Shown here piece by piece: positions 12,349 through 24,619 of a stretch of DNA of 64,000 nt. Both the position numbers and the translations under genes were made by a program. The DNA lies in assembly GCA_013407085.1 (NCBI GenBank), contig JACCGJ010011144.1:1-64000 (forward strand). Direction: 5' to 3'. Each line of letters starts with the position of its first letter. The first letter of the stretch is position 1. The notes below the pieces were generated by a model that saw only the letters and a program-made list of their open reading frames with translations, ran no database searches and had not been told where the DNA came from. Source of the stretch: Atriophallophorus winterbourni (Eukaryota; Platyhelminthes; Trematoda; Plagiorchiida; Microphallidae).

Positions 12349-15156
12349 TTAAACTGTGTATAAGTGTTCTGGAAACGAATAATGCAATAAAGATTCGTCT
12401 AATTTCGTTTTAAAGTCATGCAAGCTAGTGGCGTGAGCAACGGTTGAAGGTAAACTGTTCCAAGTAAAACAGACACGGACAGAGTAAAAATACCTTCTAC
12501 AGTTCAGGCGGGAATGGGGTACGACCAGCACATATTCATGGGTCCGATAATTCCTCGTATCCCTTTGCGTGAATAAATCCTGTAATGGATGGTTCGGGGT
12601 ATGGAATGTTTTGTGAAGTAAGATAAGGTCTCCTCTGATTCGTCGATAGGGAAAATCGAACAGATTCAGTTGAGCTATCCTTTCTTTATATGGTTTGTTT
12701 CGGATGCTGAGAACTAGTTTCGTTGAGCGGTGATAGATTCGCTGCATAAGTTACACATCCCTCTTGAGCCACGGAGACCATGACTGCACACCGTATTCCA
12801 TGACTGGTCTCAAGTATGTATTCATGATCCTTGGGAATATCTTGGGCGAAAATTTCCCAAATACCCGTTTGAGTAGATTTAGAACACGTGTTGCTTTTTT
12901 AAAGGCAGTATTAGTTTGAAGTGATGTTTTGAAACTGGAGCATATCCAGACACCCAAATCTTTTTCTTCACAGCAATTTTCAAGGACATGGGAACCTATG
13001 TGATATGTGAACTCTACTCGATTTCCCACATTCATGATCCTGCATTTGTTGAAGTTAAACGGCAGTTTGTTCTACAACGACCAGCTGTGAAGCGTATCAA
13101 GATCCTTTTGTAATAGCAGACAGTCTTCTGGACTACGAATGCTGCTCCAAATCCTTATGTCGTCCGCAAATAACGAAATGTTACATCGAACAATTTCCGG
13201 TATTTCATCGACATAAACCAGAAAGAGGATCGGACCAAGGACTGAGCCTTGGGGAACTCCGCTAGTTGCAGCAATTCGTTTGGATAATACACCATCAACA
13301 CGTACCTGGTTAGTGCGATTTGTTAGGTAGTCATTTAGCCAATTCAGCAACTTTCCAGTGATACCAAGCCTTTCAAGCTTCTGCAGTAGTAGGGAATGGT
13401 CAACACGATCGAATGCTTTGGAAATATCCAAGTAGCACGCGTGTATTGCTTGTCCTTTATCTACCGATTTTGTCCAATCATCTAGCGTTACCAGTAAATT
13501 AGACAAACAGGAATAATTTCGTCTGAATCCATGCTTGTTCCTCGAAAGCAACTGATTATTCTCGAAGTGTTTCATTCGATCGTCAACAATGAGTCGCTTA
13601 AGTAACTTTGAAATCACTGGTAACAGAGTAACGGGTCGGTAATTGGAAACATCGGAGCGATTTCCACCTTTGTAAATTGGAGAAATTATTCCTCGTTTCC
13701 AATCTGTAGGAATCACTCCACTTGCCAGTGTTTGCTCGAACAAATAAGTGAGTGGTTTGTACACCAAACTCGCAAATTGCTTCAATATTTTCGGGGTTAT
13801 TCCGTCGGCCCCAGGAGACTTTCCGGTTTTAAGATTAAATAAACCTTGGAGGACGCGTTTCTCAGTGACACTTATTTCACTTAGGGCAACCGTGTTTGAA
13901 AGTGTTGGATTTGGGCTGTTTATTGCATGTTGTATCGGGTTGAATACCGATGAATAAAACGTGGCTAAAGCATCAGCAGTTTCTGCTGCAGTTGTTGTTG
14001 GTCCAGCTGATGTGTTCAAGGACGCTACTCCAGGTTTCACCTTAGCTTGATCGTTAACCATACGATATAGTATTTTGGGGTTTCGCTCCATCATGCTTGA
14101 TATCACTTCTTGGAAGCACAACTTGTCTTGGATGACAAATTTGTTTACTTTGTTCCGCAGTGAACGGAATGTTTCCCAGGTCTCGGATGATGGGTTTTGC
14201 CGATGATGTCGCCAAGCAATGTTTCGTACCGTTAACCACTTACGAGTTCGGCTTCTTAATTTAAATTCAAAGTTTTTTCTTGAGTTCCTGAGGACAAATT
14301 CGGAGCTCACTTCGATTGAACTTTCGAGATTAGATATTAGCCATATCCAAAAGTCGTGTCCGTTGCTGGTTTCCGGTTGGCAGTAAAACGTGTTTTTCAG
14401 AGCATCACTCAACGCCATAGTGTTGATCCGCCTAACTCTTTTACGGGCATCATTTGTTCTTACAGCTTCAAACAGATAGTCAAACTGGATGACGACGTGA
14501 TCACTTAGTCCCAGTGGACTTCCATAAACAACGTTATCAATGTCATGTTCATTGCTTGTCAGAACGAGATCTAAGAGTGAGGGTAAATCGTTTCCGCGGT
14601 ATCGGGTATTACATGTAATGTGGTTATATAGAGGAATATCGTCAAACAACTCACTGAATGCGCGCTCGAGGGAGTGTTCTGGGTAAACGGTGCTGCTCTG
14701 CAGATTCGGTAAATTGAAGTCACCCATAATCAAAAATCCACAAGTGTATCTGGAAGTAACCATGCGAATTTTATCCAGTAGGGCCAGATTGTAAGTTTCC
14801 TGTGCAGACGGTGGGCGATATACTACTCCCAAAACACAGTCTTCGCCGTTAGCTAGTCGGATTGAGCACCAAAGTGTATCCCGTAACACGATGTCTGGAT
14901 CCGTAATCTCACGGCACAGAAGGTTTTGGCTATAATACAAAGCTACTCCTCCTCCTCTGGTTTCACGGTCATGACGAATAAGTGACATTCCTGGTAATTC
15001 TAGTTCACTATTTGTTTGCTGAGTCTGCAGCCACGTTTCCGTTACGGCGATGATGTCTGGTGAACATCTCAGAAAAACTGCACGCAGTTCACCGATTTTG
15101 TTTCTGAGACATTGTGCGTTGGTGTAGATGCATTTCATAGTTGTTTTTCCCAACAA
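12349..15156 (-). pseudogene. CR1-like ORF2 (APE endonuclease-reverse transcriptase) with two stops
   Basis: One frame of about 936 codons, interrupted only by TAG at 13072-13074 (after DTLHSWSL) and TAA at 12748-12750 (after SPWLKRDV). The endonuclease occupies about residues 1-230 (TNAQCLRNKI, AVTETWL, GGGVALYY, GVVYRPPS, IMGDFNLPN, GLSDHVVI). The RT spans about residues 430-720: KSPGADGITP, FRRNYSCLSNLL, DISKAFDRVDHSLL, SGVPQGSVLGP and the catalytic FADD. The C-terminal domain ends PHSRLNCRRYFYSVRVCF. All catalytic boxes appear intact, so inactivation looks recent. The 3' end is complete. Confidence 0.9.
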
Positions 15157-15200
15157 GGATGGGGTGTGGGGAAGAAGGCTAGTGGAGTGCAGAATATATG

Positions 15201-16730
15201 TTAGGCCGACTCCTCCAGAGTCGGCAACTGAAGGTTTTTTGCTTGCAGGGATGCTTGATCGTTTTGGGGTTGTACTGTTGGAACACAGTGATCTATCGTA
15301 TCGGCTGAAATTGTTTCTGACACGTCGACAACTGATTGACTTGGTAGTGTTTCTATTGAACTTAGTGGTGCATCTATCTTTCCAATATTGTGTTTCGATG
15401 AACCTAGTCTAATTTCTCGTGGGATTATTCTGCGGAGATTTTCCCAACGAGTTTTGACCGTGTTCAACATATCATTACGCAAAAACGTTATTTTAAGGGG
15501 CTTAGGACCGATGCCCTTATAATTCGTAGATTTGGGGATGTGGAACGTGTCCGTCACAGCTACACCATGCAAATCACTGAGGAATCTCCATTGTAACTGA
15601 TCGTGTTTGCGCTGCACCGCTTTATCAGTCGCTTCATCAGCTTCTGGAACTCCCAAAAGGATTATACTTCGATCATCCCTCTGTTTCGTTTGGTTTTGTT
15701 GCTGGTCCTTTCGGGCCCTTTCCCACCAGGGCACATCAGCAAAGATCCTTGCAGTGGTCTCTGAACGCTCCTTATGCAGGAGAAAAGCGGATAGTAAGAT
15801 GTTTTCAAGATCCCTTTCAGTGCGAACCGTGATTCTAAGCAATCTTGGCTGGTCCAGATTTGAAGAAGTGGGTTTACGAATTAGTCGTATCAATGATAGA
15901 GGTTCAACTGGCTCCAAAACCATGTTGTTGCACAACCTTTTCCATTCTTCTTTATCGTGCTTTAGCCTGTCCCCTAGTAAGGTGGCACTCGTTTCCTTTA
16001 CGTTGGTGCAAATCACGCTTAGTCCATGGACTGAATGTACACTGCGTGTTTGGCGCTTTCGCTGGTTGCTGGACGTTTTAACTACCTTAGATCGAATACC
16101 TATAGTGTCCACTTTGGGAGTGTTTTGCACCATGACTTTTGGTTTTGAACCTGAGGGTTTTCGCTGATCCTTCGGGTGAGCAGATCGCTTTGGCTTCGTA
16201 TCTTTTTGCGGACCAGGGATGTTTTGGGCAGACAGGCCTTTAACAGTCGCATTTGTAAAGGTGGTCTTTTGATGAAAAGGACGCTCCTCAAAACACTCCG
16301 GCACATTTGTAACAGCTGAACATTCGTGTTGAAAGATCCAAGATTTAGCGTTTATCTGACTGGTATTACCGTCAGTGGTTTCCGATTTATGGAAAAACAT
16401 ACTGGCAAACTGAGAATTTTGAGTCTCTATGTCTTCAACGTTTGTATGATAAGCTCTAAGCTCAGCATCCGATCATCCAGGTTGCTTAGCGCAACACTTG
16501 TTCGAGCAGTTAAATCTGCGTTTGGTTTAGCTCGACAACTTTTGCACACTAGGCATGTTTTCATCCATCAGGATCGATAGCGCATCCGAGGTCAATGATT
16601 TGTCACATTTTGCGTGACATTTGTGGGAACAATTCAGACACGTGACAGATTTGACCTTACCACTGACGACTTTCATGTAGACGACGCATGTTTCGCGAAC
16701 ATCAGATTGTTTCAAAACGGGGAAAACCAA
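15201..16730 (-). pseudogene. CR1-like ORF1 with PHD-like zinc finger, frame-broken
   Basis: The N-terminal part (16730-16527) has a Cys/His cluster, VTCLNCSHKCHAKCD, resembling the PHD-type finger of some CR1 ORF1 proteins. A stop and frame change follow near 16527-16400; reading another frame there restores a Leu-rich, coiled-coil-like stretch. The main part (16400-15201, 399 codons) is basic and ends with a domain containing IILLGVPEADEA and FHIPKSTNYKG. The same domain occurs at 30450-30700 (FIGVPENVDAV, NSSNYKG). The product would bind nucleic acid in the retrotransposition particle. Function is inferred from element architecture. Confidence 0.7.
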
Positions 16731-17815
16731 AAGTACAAATCAGAGCACAAAAATCGATACGGCTGCGGTTGGTTTGTGTGGCATTGGGCGGAGTCGACGG
16801 AAAATTTCGTCAATCGATTTAGCTGCTAATTTGCCAGATTCCCTTTGAGATTTCTGGCGTGAATTTGATATCACGTTGTGTATTTCTCCGAGTAGTTCCC
16901 GACAGTGATAAACACCGATGGGGTAATCGAACAGCAGAAACACAATAGCGATTCAAATAAACGAACAAACTGTAGAAAAATCCACGGTTGACGTACACAA
17001 AGAACGACACGTCGCAGATAGACGATTCTTGTATGAATAGATCCGACGTAGCAAGCTTTCAGATAGATATCCAAAAATCAAACCGATCGGTGTTAGCTTC
17101 ACAGCACAAGTACTGCACGATTGCACATGCGTGCGTGTGGATTGGTAAATGTGATGAACAATTTGGTCGTGTTTGCCTCATCTAACCGTGGCTTACAAAA
17201 TCACAGCTTGTTTATCATTGTCTAGTAGATAAAAGCTATTCACATTTCTTAAATGTTCAATGCTGTAACCGTAACTAGGGTCGACATAATGTGAAAATCA
17301 CGCCATATTACTTTTTTCATTTACCGTTTCTATTCACAATCATTCGAATAAATTTTTGGTGTCCTTAGTATGATCCACACACATGGCTATGATTCGGGCC
17401 ACTCCACTATTTTAACATTCAGGTACCTTGCAAATCGAATATAAATAACAAAAAATTGTAGTTTACACTTATTTATTTTACAAATTCGGTCGAAGCATCA
17501 TGTTTAACTGTAGAGCTAAATAAGCTTAATTTTCCTGAAGGAATAAGAACCACTCGAGAAGATCTACTATTTCTTTAGCCCACAATTAAGACGATTGGAT
17601 CGAGAGTTAACAGGCGATTTAGTAATATGATCATTATTACCTACAGGTGTGTTTGTTCGAAGTAACGTTCTCACAAACGATGGACGCTGTCTACGTTTAA
17701 AACTACTCATATCCATACATACGCTTTATTTATATTCACATTGCTAAACATTCGGTGAAAATAATAATAATAATCGAATGCAAATATTGAAAAAATGGTA
17801 TTTCCACACACTCAC

Positions 17816-17944
17816 TAGAACATATGGTTTTGTTTGAGTAGTCCCAATAATCGCAGATGTATCCGACTGGAATATCAATGCAATTACTCCAACTACACAG
17901 GGACGTGGCTAATCCTTGTGCAAGCTCGCATTCATTGACGTATA
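17816..17944 (-). CDS. Calcium-binding EGF exon of the minus-strand paralog
   Basis: Acceptor tatttcag, donor A/GTGAGT, phase 1-1, the usual symmetry of an EGF exon. It begins (L)YVNEC, where the Leu is split over the previous intron. It has five cysteines in EGF order. C-I-D-I-P-V-G-Y-I-C fits the Asp/Asn beta-hydroxylation consensus CxDx4YxC of calcium-binding EGF domains. The sixth cysteine should come from the next exon, as in the plus-strand gene, but that exon was not found. Confidence 0.85.
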
Positions 17945-20900
17945 CTGAAATATGATTAAAAGCACACGATGATTTCATGTCACATACACACTTTCTAAAT
18001 CACACAGTATATAGACTTACGTGTTGGATTCATTGCTAGTGTAAAGTCATTATAACTTTGTCCTCCGGTACATCTATGCGAGAGAATATTAAGAAAGGTG
18101 TACATCAAGAATATTCACTTTGCAATGAATATAGTGTAATAATAATCAAGTGCATATTTTGAGCGAGCTAAATATAATTGATCGATAGTTTATTCTATGT
18201 ATACGGTTGACCGGTTTGTTTCGTAAGTATACTCAAAAGTGCGTTGCGTGATCATGAACTAATGTAGAGTACCAGTAACAACAGTTATTTCCGACTTGTT
18301 TCTCATTGTGATATGATGTATTTAGTGTGGTTAGAATAATTTATGTTAACGAATGAATGGTGCTTTTACGTTCTATATAATACAACATATTTGTGGCCAG
18401 TCAAAGTTACAGTGCATTCTGTGATTTATAATAAATAAATCATTGCTTTATGTGATATACAAAATGCGGAACATAGCTAGCATTAGTAGAAACACACCAT
18501 TCCATGACCGATTAATTTCTTTTGAGTTCCAACACATTAGAACGCAGTATAACGAGACAAAAGCAACCAAATCGAAGTTAAACTGCGTTGCTGATCTTAG
18601 GATCTATTAGGTTTATGACCTATCCTCATTTAGGTTATTCAATCTGGCATCTGTGCGTTCTAAGCATCACGAACCTTAGCAGGCTGACAGTCAGTTAACT
18701 AGGTTTATCTGCGAATCCCATCACAAACAAAACCCCAGATGTTCCAACGTTTATTACGCAAGTGTTAAAGACCTATATCTTACAGTCGTAGCATGTTGTA
18801 ACAAAAATGTCCTCGATGGGCCAATGCTAGTTTCCCAAGCCTGATTGGAGAAGTACATAGTGCTAATTAAAAAGAATCGCCGCTCTTCGCGTGTGTTGGA
18901 GAAATCGTTCTTCATTTTTGCGACTACTCATCAGTGCCAAGTCGTTTGAAATAATCACAAATATGATCATGACGGTGAATAATGTAGGCACTGGATTCGA
19001 GCTTCGCACATATTGGAGCTCATCGGAACTGCATATGCTCTGCCTCGGGTGGGAGTTGAACTTCTGACAATCACTTTTGTAATCCCACGTCTTACGACCT
19101 GGAATATCTCCACAATTTGACCGATCGCAATTAGCGTCCATGAATCTATCTCGAGACTAGCACACTTGCAGACAAAAAGACTCAGGGTGGCCGTAACCCG
19201 TGTTGTAAGACGTGGGATTATAAGGGTGATGGTCTGGGGTTTTATTCATAATTATTGTCTTTCGTAAGGCATCAGTCCGATACGACCAGTCTTTATCTCC
19301 GGTATCTATTAGCCTGATTTTCTACCTTTTAGGTGATATCAATAGGGCAGAGTGTGCCAGATTGTCGGCTGTTTTCTGGGCACATTATACACAGAGTTTT
19401 GATTTATATAATTAAGCAACACCCTATTGACTGCGGCTTCCCAGATTGAAGCGGGCGGTAGCCGTCTAATGAGACCTGAAAATCTCTCCCACCGTCGGAA
19501 GTAACCATGGGCGCTCAAGTCAAACCATAGTTTTAAACCGGTATTTGCTGCTTTCCTTGTTATTATCACTAGATATAGAGAAGATACCACGCCATCCATC
19601 CTGATCTATACTAACGAGTGAGGAACACGCCGTCGAAAATCTCAGATACGAAACTCTATTGGGTTCTAGCGACCACCTTGTCCGATTATGTTTGTCAAGC
19701 CGAATGAATGAATGACATCAACAAAACAAAACTACAACTGGATATTGGAAGTCTTCACAATGCTCTTAGAACGATTTCTGACTGGAAACCATACACCACC
19801 GACGTCCGTCGTTCTTGCGTAAACTTCATAGAAAAGCTGTGTGATGAAATAAACCTACATTCCAGATTTGTGCCAAAGACAAATAAAAAACGATTTACCT
19901 TCACATTGAGAAGCCGAACAATGAACTGGATTAAGATACGCAACGATGCATGGAAAAACTATGTCCAGAATCCGATTGCAGATAATTGGGAACATATCGT
20001 CTGTTGAGGAACAAGGTCACCTCTCTTATCACCGAGGACAAGCAGTCTCATTGGGCAAGACTTCTGACCATAATGGAGCGGAACCCCAGATTGTTAACAC
20101 TACAGCCAAAATTAAGCCAGAAATCCCATAACTACGCACACCCCATGGTCTAACAACGACTGCGTTCGAGGCTGCGGAAGTTATTGCAGGTTACCAATGC
20201 AAAGTTTTTAGTCCCAAGGAATAAGTGCATCTTACGACTCATTCCATCGGCTTTTCCGATGAAATACTAAACGAAATCTCAATAAACAATGAGTGTATCA
20301 TGCTCAGACTTCTACGTTTGAATACCGCAAAGTCACTAGGAGCAGATGGAATCACTACTTTTATCCTCAAACAATGTGCATCCTCATTGTGTGGTCCACT
20401 CAGCACGTTATTCCGAATTTTGTTCGAAAATAATATCATTCCCGCGGAATGGAAATCTGGCATCATCACACCAATCTACAAGGGCCGGAATCGATTAGAC
20501 CTTGCGAACTATAGGCCAGTTACGTTGTTGACAGTAATTTCTAAAGTGCTAGAGATTTTAGTAGTGGAAAATATCACCAATCACCTCGAAACCAACAGAC
20601 TGCTTGCGACTGAAAAGCATGGTTTCAGGAAATATCACTCATGTCTATCTAATCGCTTGCTCACCTTAAACGACTGGACTGAATGTGTGGACAACGGTTA
20701 TTCCATCCACGCATGCTTTTTAGACATGTCAGAGGCCTTTTACCTCGTCGATCATAGTATTTTAATCCAGAAACTTGAATTGCATGGGATAACAGGAGAA
20801 CTTCTTGCTTGGCTAGAAAACTATTTACGCGACAGGAGTGCCCAAGTCAGATTTGACGGCGCCTTATCGAAACCATTTAAAATTACGAGCGGAGTGCCCC

Positions 20901-23900
20901 AGGGTTCGGTCCTCGGACCGATTTTGTTTTTGATGTACGCAAACGACATTCCCGAGCGTGTTAAATGTAAGGTTATGTTATTTGCAGACGATATCAACCT
21001 TTGTAGAAGCATACGTACAAATGATTACTGTGAAATTTTGCGGAAGGATCTAAACACATTGCACGATTGGTCTCTGAGAAACAAACTACCCTTCTACTTC
21101 CAAAAGTGCAAGGTATTAAACATTGGAAAGACCGTGAATTACAAATACACACTTGGGTCCCACCAACTCGTCTGGACAACTTAAGAGAAGGATTAGGGTG
21201 TTTGGACCAGTTCAAGTCTGAAGACTTACCTGCAGTGCAAAGCGGTATACAAAAAGGCGTCACAAGTATTGGCGTTATTAAAACGAATTTTCGGCAGATT
21301 CTCGAATCAGTCGGTGCCCCGTATCATGAACACCTATCTGAGACCAGCGATGGAGTACGCTGTTCAGGCTTGGTCACCCTGGATTCAGAAAGACACCAAT
21401 CATTTGCAGCGTATTTACTACCGAACCAAAAAGCTTGTACCCGGACTAGCTGCTAAGCCATATGTAGAACGTTTGAGGAGTCTCAATCTTTTCGACTTTC
21501 GCTGTCGACAACTAAATGGTGACCTCATACTGATGTACAATATTATGCACGTCCCTAACTAACCCTTGTCCAAACTTTTCACACGCTCGCCACCCCGTGC
21601 CAATTGGAAATATGAACTTAGAGTGCTTATTCGCACTTCAAAACTGAACTGTCGAAGATAATTTTATGCTGTACATGTATGTTTCACATGGAACACCCTT
21701 CCCTCCATTGTTACACACTCATTCTACCTTAATATTTTTAAAGTTAATTTGAAGAAATACTTGAGAGCAAACACAAATTTTGATACTATTTACACTACAT
21801 GAGTTTCCCTGTTCTTCTTTATTGTATATACCTCATAACTCCATCCTATGGCTATCGTTAAGCTAAATGCTTTTTAGACCATTACAATGATTTTTCTGTT
21901 GGTAATAGACTGGATAATGAAACAGACAGTAAAAGGTGAGAGGAATGGTATCGATTGGAAGGAATCCGAGCATTTGGAGGATCTGGAATACGCTGATGAT
22001 GTCTGCTTGATATCACGTGACCCCCAAACGTCTTCAGAGAAAGACCGATAGACTAGCACACTTTGCTTCATATGCAGGACTACGCGTGAATACCGAAAAA
22101 ACAGAAGTCCTCCGTGTGCTAACTGATGAGCACCCATCAATCACCATCAATGGTAAAGCAGTCAAAGACGTCACGCAATTCGTCTACCTCGGCAGCATTG
22201 TTTCAATAAGTGGTGGCACGGACGAAGACATAGTCGCCAGAATCGGCAAAGCAAGATACGCGTTCATAGCTTTGAAACCCATTTGGGAGTCGAAGGTTCT
22301 ATCAAAACGCACGAAACTCCGTATATTCAGAAGCAACGTCAAATCCGTGCTACTCTATGGATCGGAAACCTGGCGAGTGACAGCAAAGTCTTCTGGCCGC
22401 TTGCAATCATTCCACAATAATTGCCTTCGTCGAATTATTGGGGTAAAATGGCCAGAAAAGATAAGGAATCAAGACCTGTGGCAGATTGCTGCTGAGGACC
22501 CGATCGCCCAGCAGATCAGTAGAAAAAAGTGGAGATGGGTTGGGCACACCTTGCGGAAACCTTATGATGACATCACGCGTCATGCTCTGGTATGGAACCC
22601 AATCGGGAAGAGACGGGTCGGACGCCCAAGGCTATCTTGGAAGCGCTCGTGTGAAGAGGGAATCCGCAAGTGTGGACTTAACTGGAACGACATCAAACTG
22701 GCTGCTATGGACAGACCAAAGTGGAGACAAGTTGCCGAGGCCCTATGTTCCTCCAGGAACTCAAGGGATTAAGTCAAGTCAAGTCACAACTTTGAATCAC
22801 TTTGAAACTTTGAATTATCCATCGAAGCGAAATGGAGTGTCCTCTAGATTGGTGCGTTGAGATGTACGCCACGGCAGTTTATTATGGTGTACTAACTGTT
22901 GCCCATGCCACCGTATTAAACCTGTCATTATGTATACTCACGTATCCATATTAATATCCACAACCAGCGCGCTTTTTTCTTCCACGTCAAAGTGATCGAT
23001 TTTCACCGTAGAACTCGTTTGTCCTGGTAAGAGTGACGCACACTGACGTTGATTATGTTTTTCTTGCTGTAAAATTAAAAAAACGTACTGCTGTAAATGT
23101 TTGCCATATTGTAGTTGTTTATCCCATATTGTTTACCGATCAGAGCATGGAGTAAAGCCATGGCTCAAAATCACTGAAAATTATTGCAGTTGTATAATAA
23201 AACGAGGAATATGTTAATAGTCGACAATATAATTTTAGGATTAATCGCTAAATCGCACAGGAACTGCCACGTCTGATTTATATAAATAAAAAACGTGGAT
23301 TGAATGTACGCGTGATGAAATTATAGAATCATAGGAATTTTAATCCATGTTGAAATATATTTCTATCATTTGGATGAGGGAATTATCCGTACAATTAATT
23401 TAGTTGTAAAATTCACTGGAACACACAAACTACACATTTTTCGTAAACTCTTCATTCGATGTCCTGTTCTCGTGGACATCACCGTTGAACCTGATTGTGC
23501 TCATTACTAGTTAGACCGATCGATAAGCACCTCGGTTGCTGACCAGTCATACAAATCTTGTTCATTCTGACATATTTTGCCACGATAAGACGAAACAGTT
23601 TTCCCGTAAATTGTGCACGGTCTGTTAAAAGTCGACAAGTGCGAAACCTAGAATTGTGTTGCTTGATGTGTTTCGCTAAAGTACATCCTAATTAAGATAA
23701 AACTATTTCCTCAGAAGTTTTTGATGTACTAAATAACGCTTATTTTTCTGAGATCTTTATCCAATATAAAGTGTTTTCCACAACAACATCCCCAACAATT
23801 ATGCTGCCACTACCAATTCAAAAAAAGTAATTATATATTGCACAACAAGACAACGAAACATAACAGAATGCGATCTTACCTGGAAACATGTGTAACGCAA

Positions 23901-24335
23901 TATGTTAACCCTTTCATTTGGGTCATGTTGTATTATGACACCTGGCGGCTCATCGTCAACAGTTTTCATTGTAGCAGTGATCGAGTTGCCTGTTCGCTCA
24001 AATTCACACATACGAGATTGCAACCTTCCAAAAAGTCTAAATCCGGGTAATTTAACAATAAAATCCCAACGCACCCTCCGCTTTGAACAAAAGTTATCTT
24101 TGAATTGTCGGGAAATTTATCGACTGTCAACATGGACTTGCTTGTTGTACAACCTACTGAATCGTCGAAAATTGGTCTCGAAGCAATCCATACATCGTAC
24201 CTCTGTAGAGATTGGCAAGCGTTCAACATGGAAAGATTGAGACACTCACCGGATAATCGACCGGACAGTGGAGGGTTAGTGGAACATTCGGCCAGTCTAC
24301 TTTAACGGTTTTTCCCGGAATCGCACTAAGATATA
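17816..24335 (-). CDS. Paralog of the plus-strand receptor ectodomain (six exons, partial)
   Basis: Exons in order of transcription: 24335-24250, 24202-24075, 24036-23880, 23066-22942, 18073-18021 and 17944-17816. All have AG/GT borders and the phases join (2 nt in; 0; 2; 0; 2; 1; 1 out). They encode about 225 residues: a four-cysteine module, a 42-residue exon, a 17-residue exon and a cbEGF. Lengths are 86, 128, 157, 125, 53 and 129 nt against 86, 131, 157, 125, 53 and 129 nt in the divergent plus-strand gene. The first exon and start codon were not found. No GAIN, GPS or membrane helices were recognised after 17816. A CR1-like and an RTE-like element lie in its fourth intron, between 22942 and 18073. 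Confidence 0.8.
18021..18073 (-). CDS. 17-residue linker exon of the minus-strand paralog
   Basis: 53 nt, phase 2 in and 1 out, between ctctcgcatag and GTAAGTC. It encodes CTGGQSYNDFTLAMNPT. The plus-strand counterpart (36552-36604) encodes CVGPSKTAEFYLERPST: same length, same phases, shared Cys, Gly, Phe, Leu, Pro and Thr. Confidence 0.8.
18074..19600. other. Intron of the minus-strand paralog with repeat debris
   Basis: No exon recognised. Near 18890-18960 there is a SINE-like string. A perfect 15-bp inverted repeat (aatcccacgtcttac at about 19081-19095 and its complement at about 19205-19219) encloses about 110 bp. A Cys-bearing open frame at 19141-18863 (minus) has no fitting splice sites and is treated as repeat sequence. 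Confidence 0.4.
19600..21890 (+). mobile_element. CR1-like element, 5'-truncated and frame-broken
   Basis: It begins within the post-endonuclease region (GSSDHLVRL near 19670). Frame 19708-20007 holds the linker (FTLRSRTMNWIKIRNDAW). Frame 20225-21184 is RT: KSLGADGITTFILKQCASS, HACFLDMSEAFYLVDHS, SGVPQGSVLGP and FADD. Frame 21269-21562 carries RIMNTYLRPAMEYAVQAWSP. It ends near 21870-21890 in ctttttagaccattaca, the same 3' tail as the minus-strand element at 12270. Several stops and shifts make it inactive. It sits in the large intron of the minus-strand gene, in antisense orientation. Confidence 0.85.
21895..22860 (+). mobile_element. RTE-like element, 5'-truncated RT and C-terminal domain
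   Basis: It starts inside the RT palm just after the CR1 tail: LEDLEYADDVCLISRDPQT includes the catalytic YADD. After one frameshift near 22017 a 251-codon frame runs to 22772 with NTEKTEVLRVL, FVYLGSIVSISGGTDEDI, SVLLYGSETWRVT, KWRWVGHTLRKP and GKRRVGRPRLSWKR. These are hallmarks of the endonuclease-RT proteins common in invertebrate genomes. A short aagtc tandem repeat follows at 22774-22786. Apart from the one shift the frame is clean, so insertion is fairly recent. Confidence 0.85.
22942..23066 (-). CDS. 42-residue exon of the minus-strand paralog
   Basis: 125 nt, phase 0 in and 2 out, between aattttacag and GTGAGTA. It encodes QEKHNQRQCAS... ending VVDINMDT. The plus-strand exon 35690-35814 has the same length and phases and shares the second-position Glu, the Cys, the SST triplet and the NMD ending. 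Confidence 0.8.
23880..24335 (-). CDS. Four-cysteine module of the minus-strand paralog (three exons)
   Basis: Exons 24335-24250, 24202-24075 and 24036-23880, separated by introns of 47 and 38 nt. Landmarks: VPLTLHCP, YDVWIASRPIFDDSVGC, MLTVDKFPDNSKITF, RMCEFERTGN and ILRYTCFQ before GTAAGA. The same landmarks occur in the same order at 33525-33974. The spacing of a Cys, a Trp and a late Y-x-C resembles an immunoglobulin fold, but four cysteines are conserved and I do not recognise the family. It is probably extracellular. Confidence 0.8.
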
Positions 24336-24619
24336 CTAAGAAACGAAATTCACTAATGAATGTTTTGTATTCATACCTGTTAAACATCCCATGCTCTCGT
24401 TCATTAACAGTAACAAGGTAAATATTGCAGATAAGTTCATTTTTGTAATCGGTAATTTCGAGTTCTCAATTTATGACCTGCGTTTTCAAAAGTAGAAAAA
24501 TTACTGAGTAAAAATTAAGCTTTTTGATGTGTTGTGAAATGTTCAGTATATCTCTGTGTATTGACTAATTTAACTATTTTTTGTGTTTTTCTGCTTCACT
24601 CCATGATTATCTATAAACC

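Larger units (their letters stand above)
12230..16740 (-). mobile_element. Nearly intact CR1-like non-LTR retrotransposon
   Basis: Two consecutive reading frames on the minus strand (ORF1 about 16730-15201, ORF2 15156-12349), separated by 44 nt, with a short 3' UTR to about 12230 (ccttggattaccttg-type repeat). This is the standard ORF1 plus APE-RT layout of CR1-clade elements. It has the same orientation as the flanking minus-strand EGF gene and probably lies in its intron or just downstream. Damage is light: two in-frame stops in ORF2 and about two frame breaks in ORF1. The 5' limit was not determined and may reach about 17000. Confidence 0.85.

Noticed and set aside
15607..16167. 186-codon plus-strand frame
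   Set aside because: It is antisense to CR1 ORF1, which is supported by domain content and matches another copy.
18863..19141. Cys-containing minus-strand frame (NCDRSNCGDIPGRKTWDYKS) as an extra exon
   Set aside because: It lies between two exons whose phases already join, lacks splice sites in phase, and overlaps an inverted repeat and SINE-like sequence.
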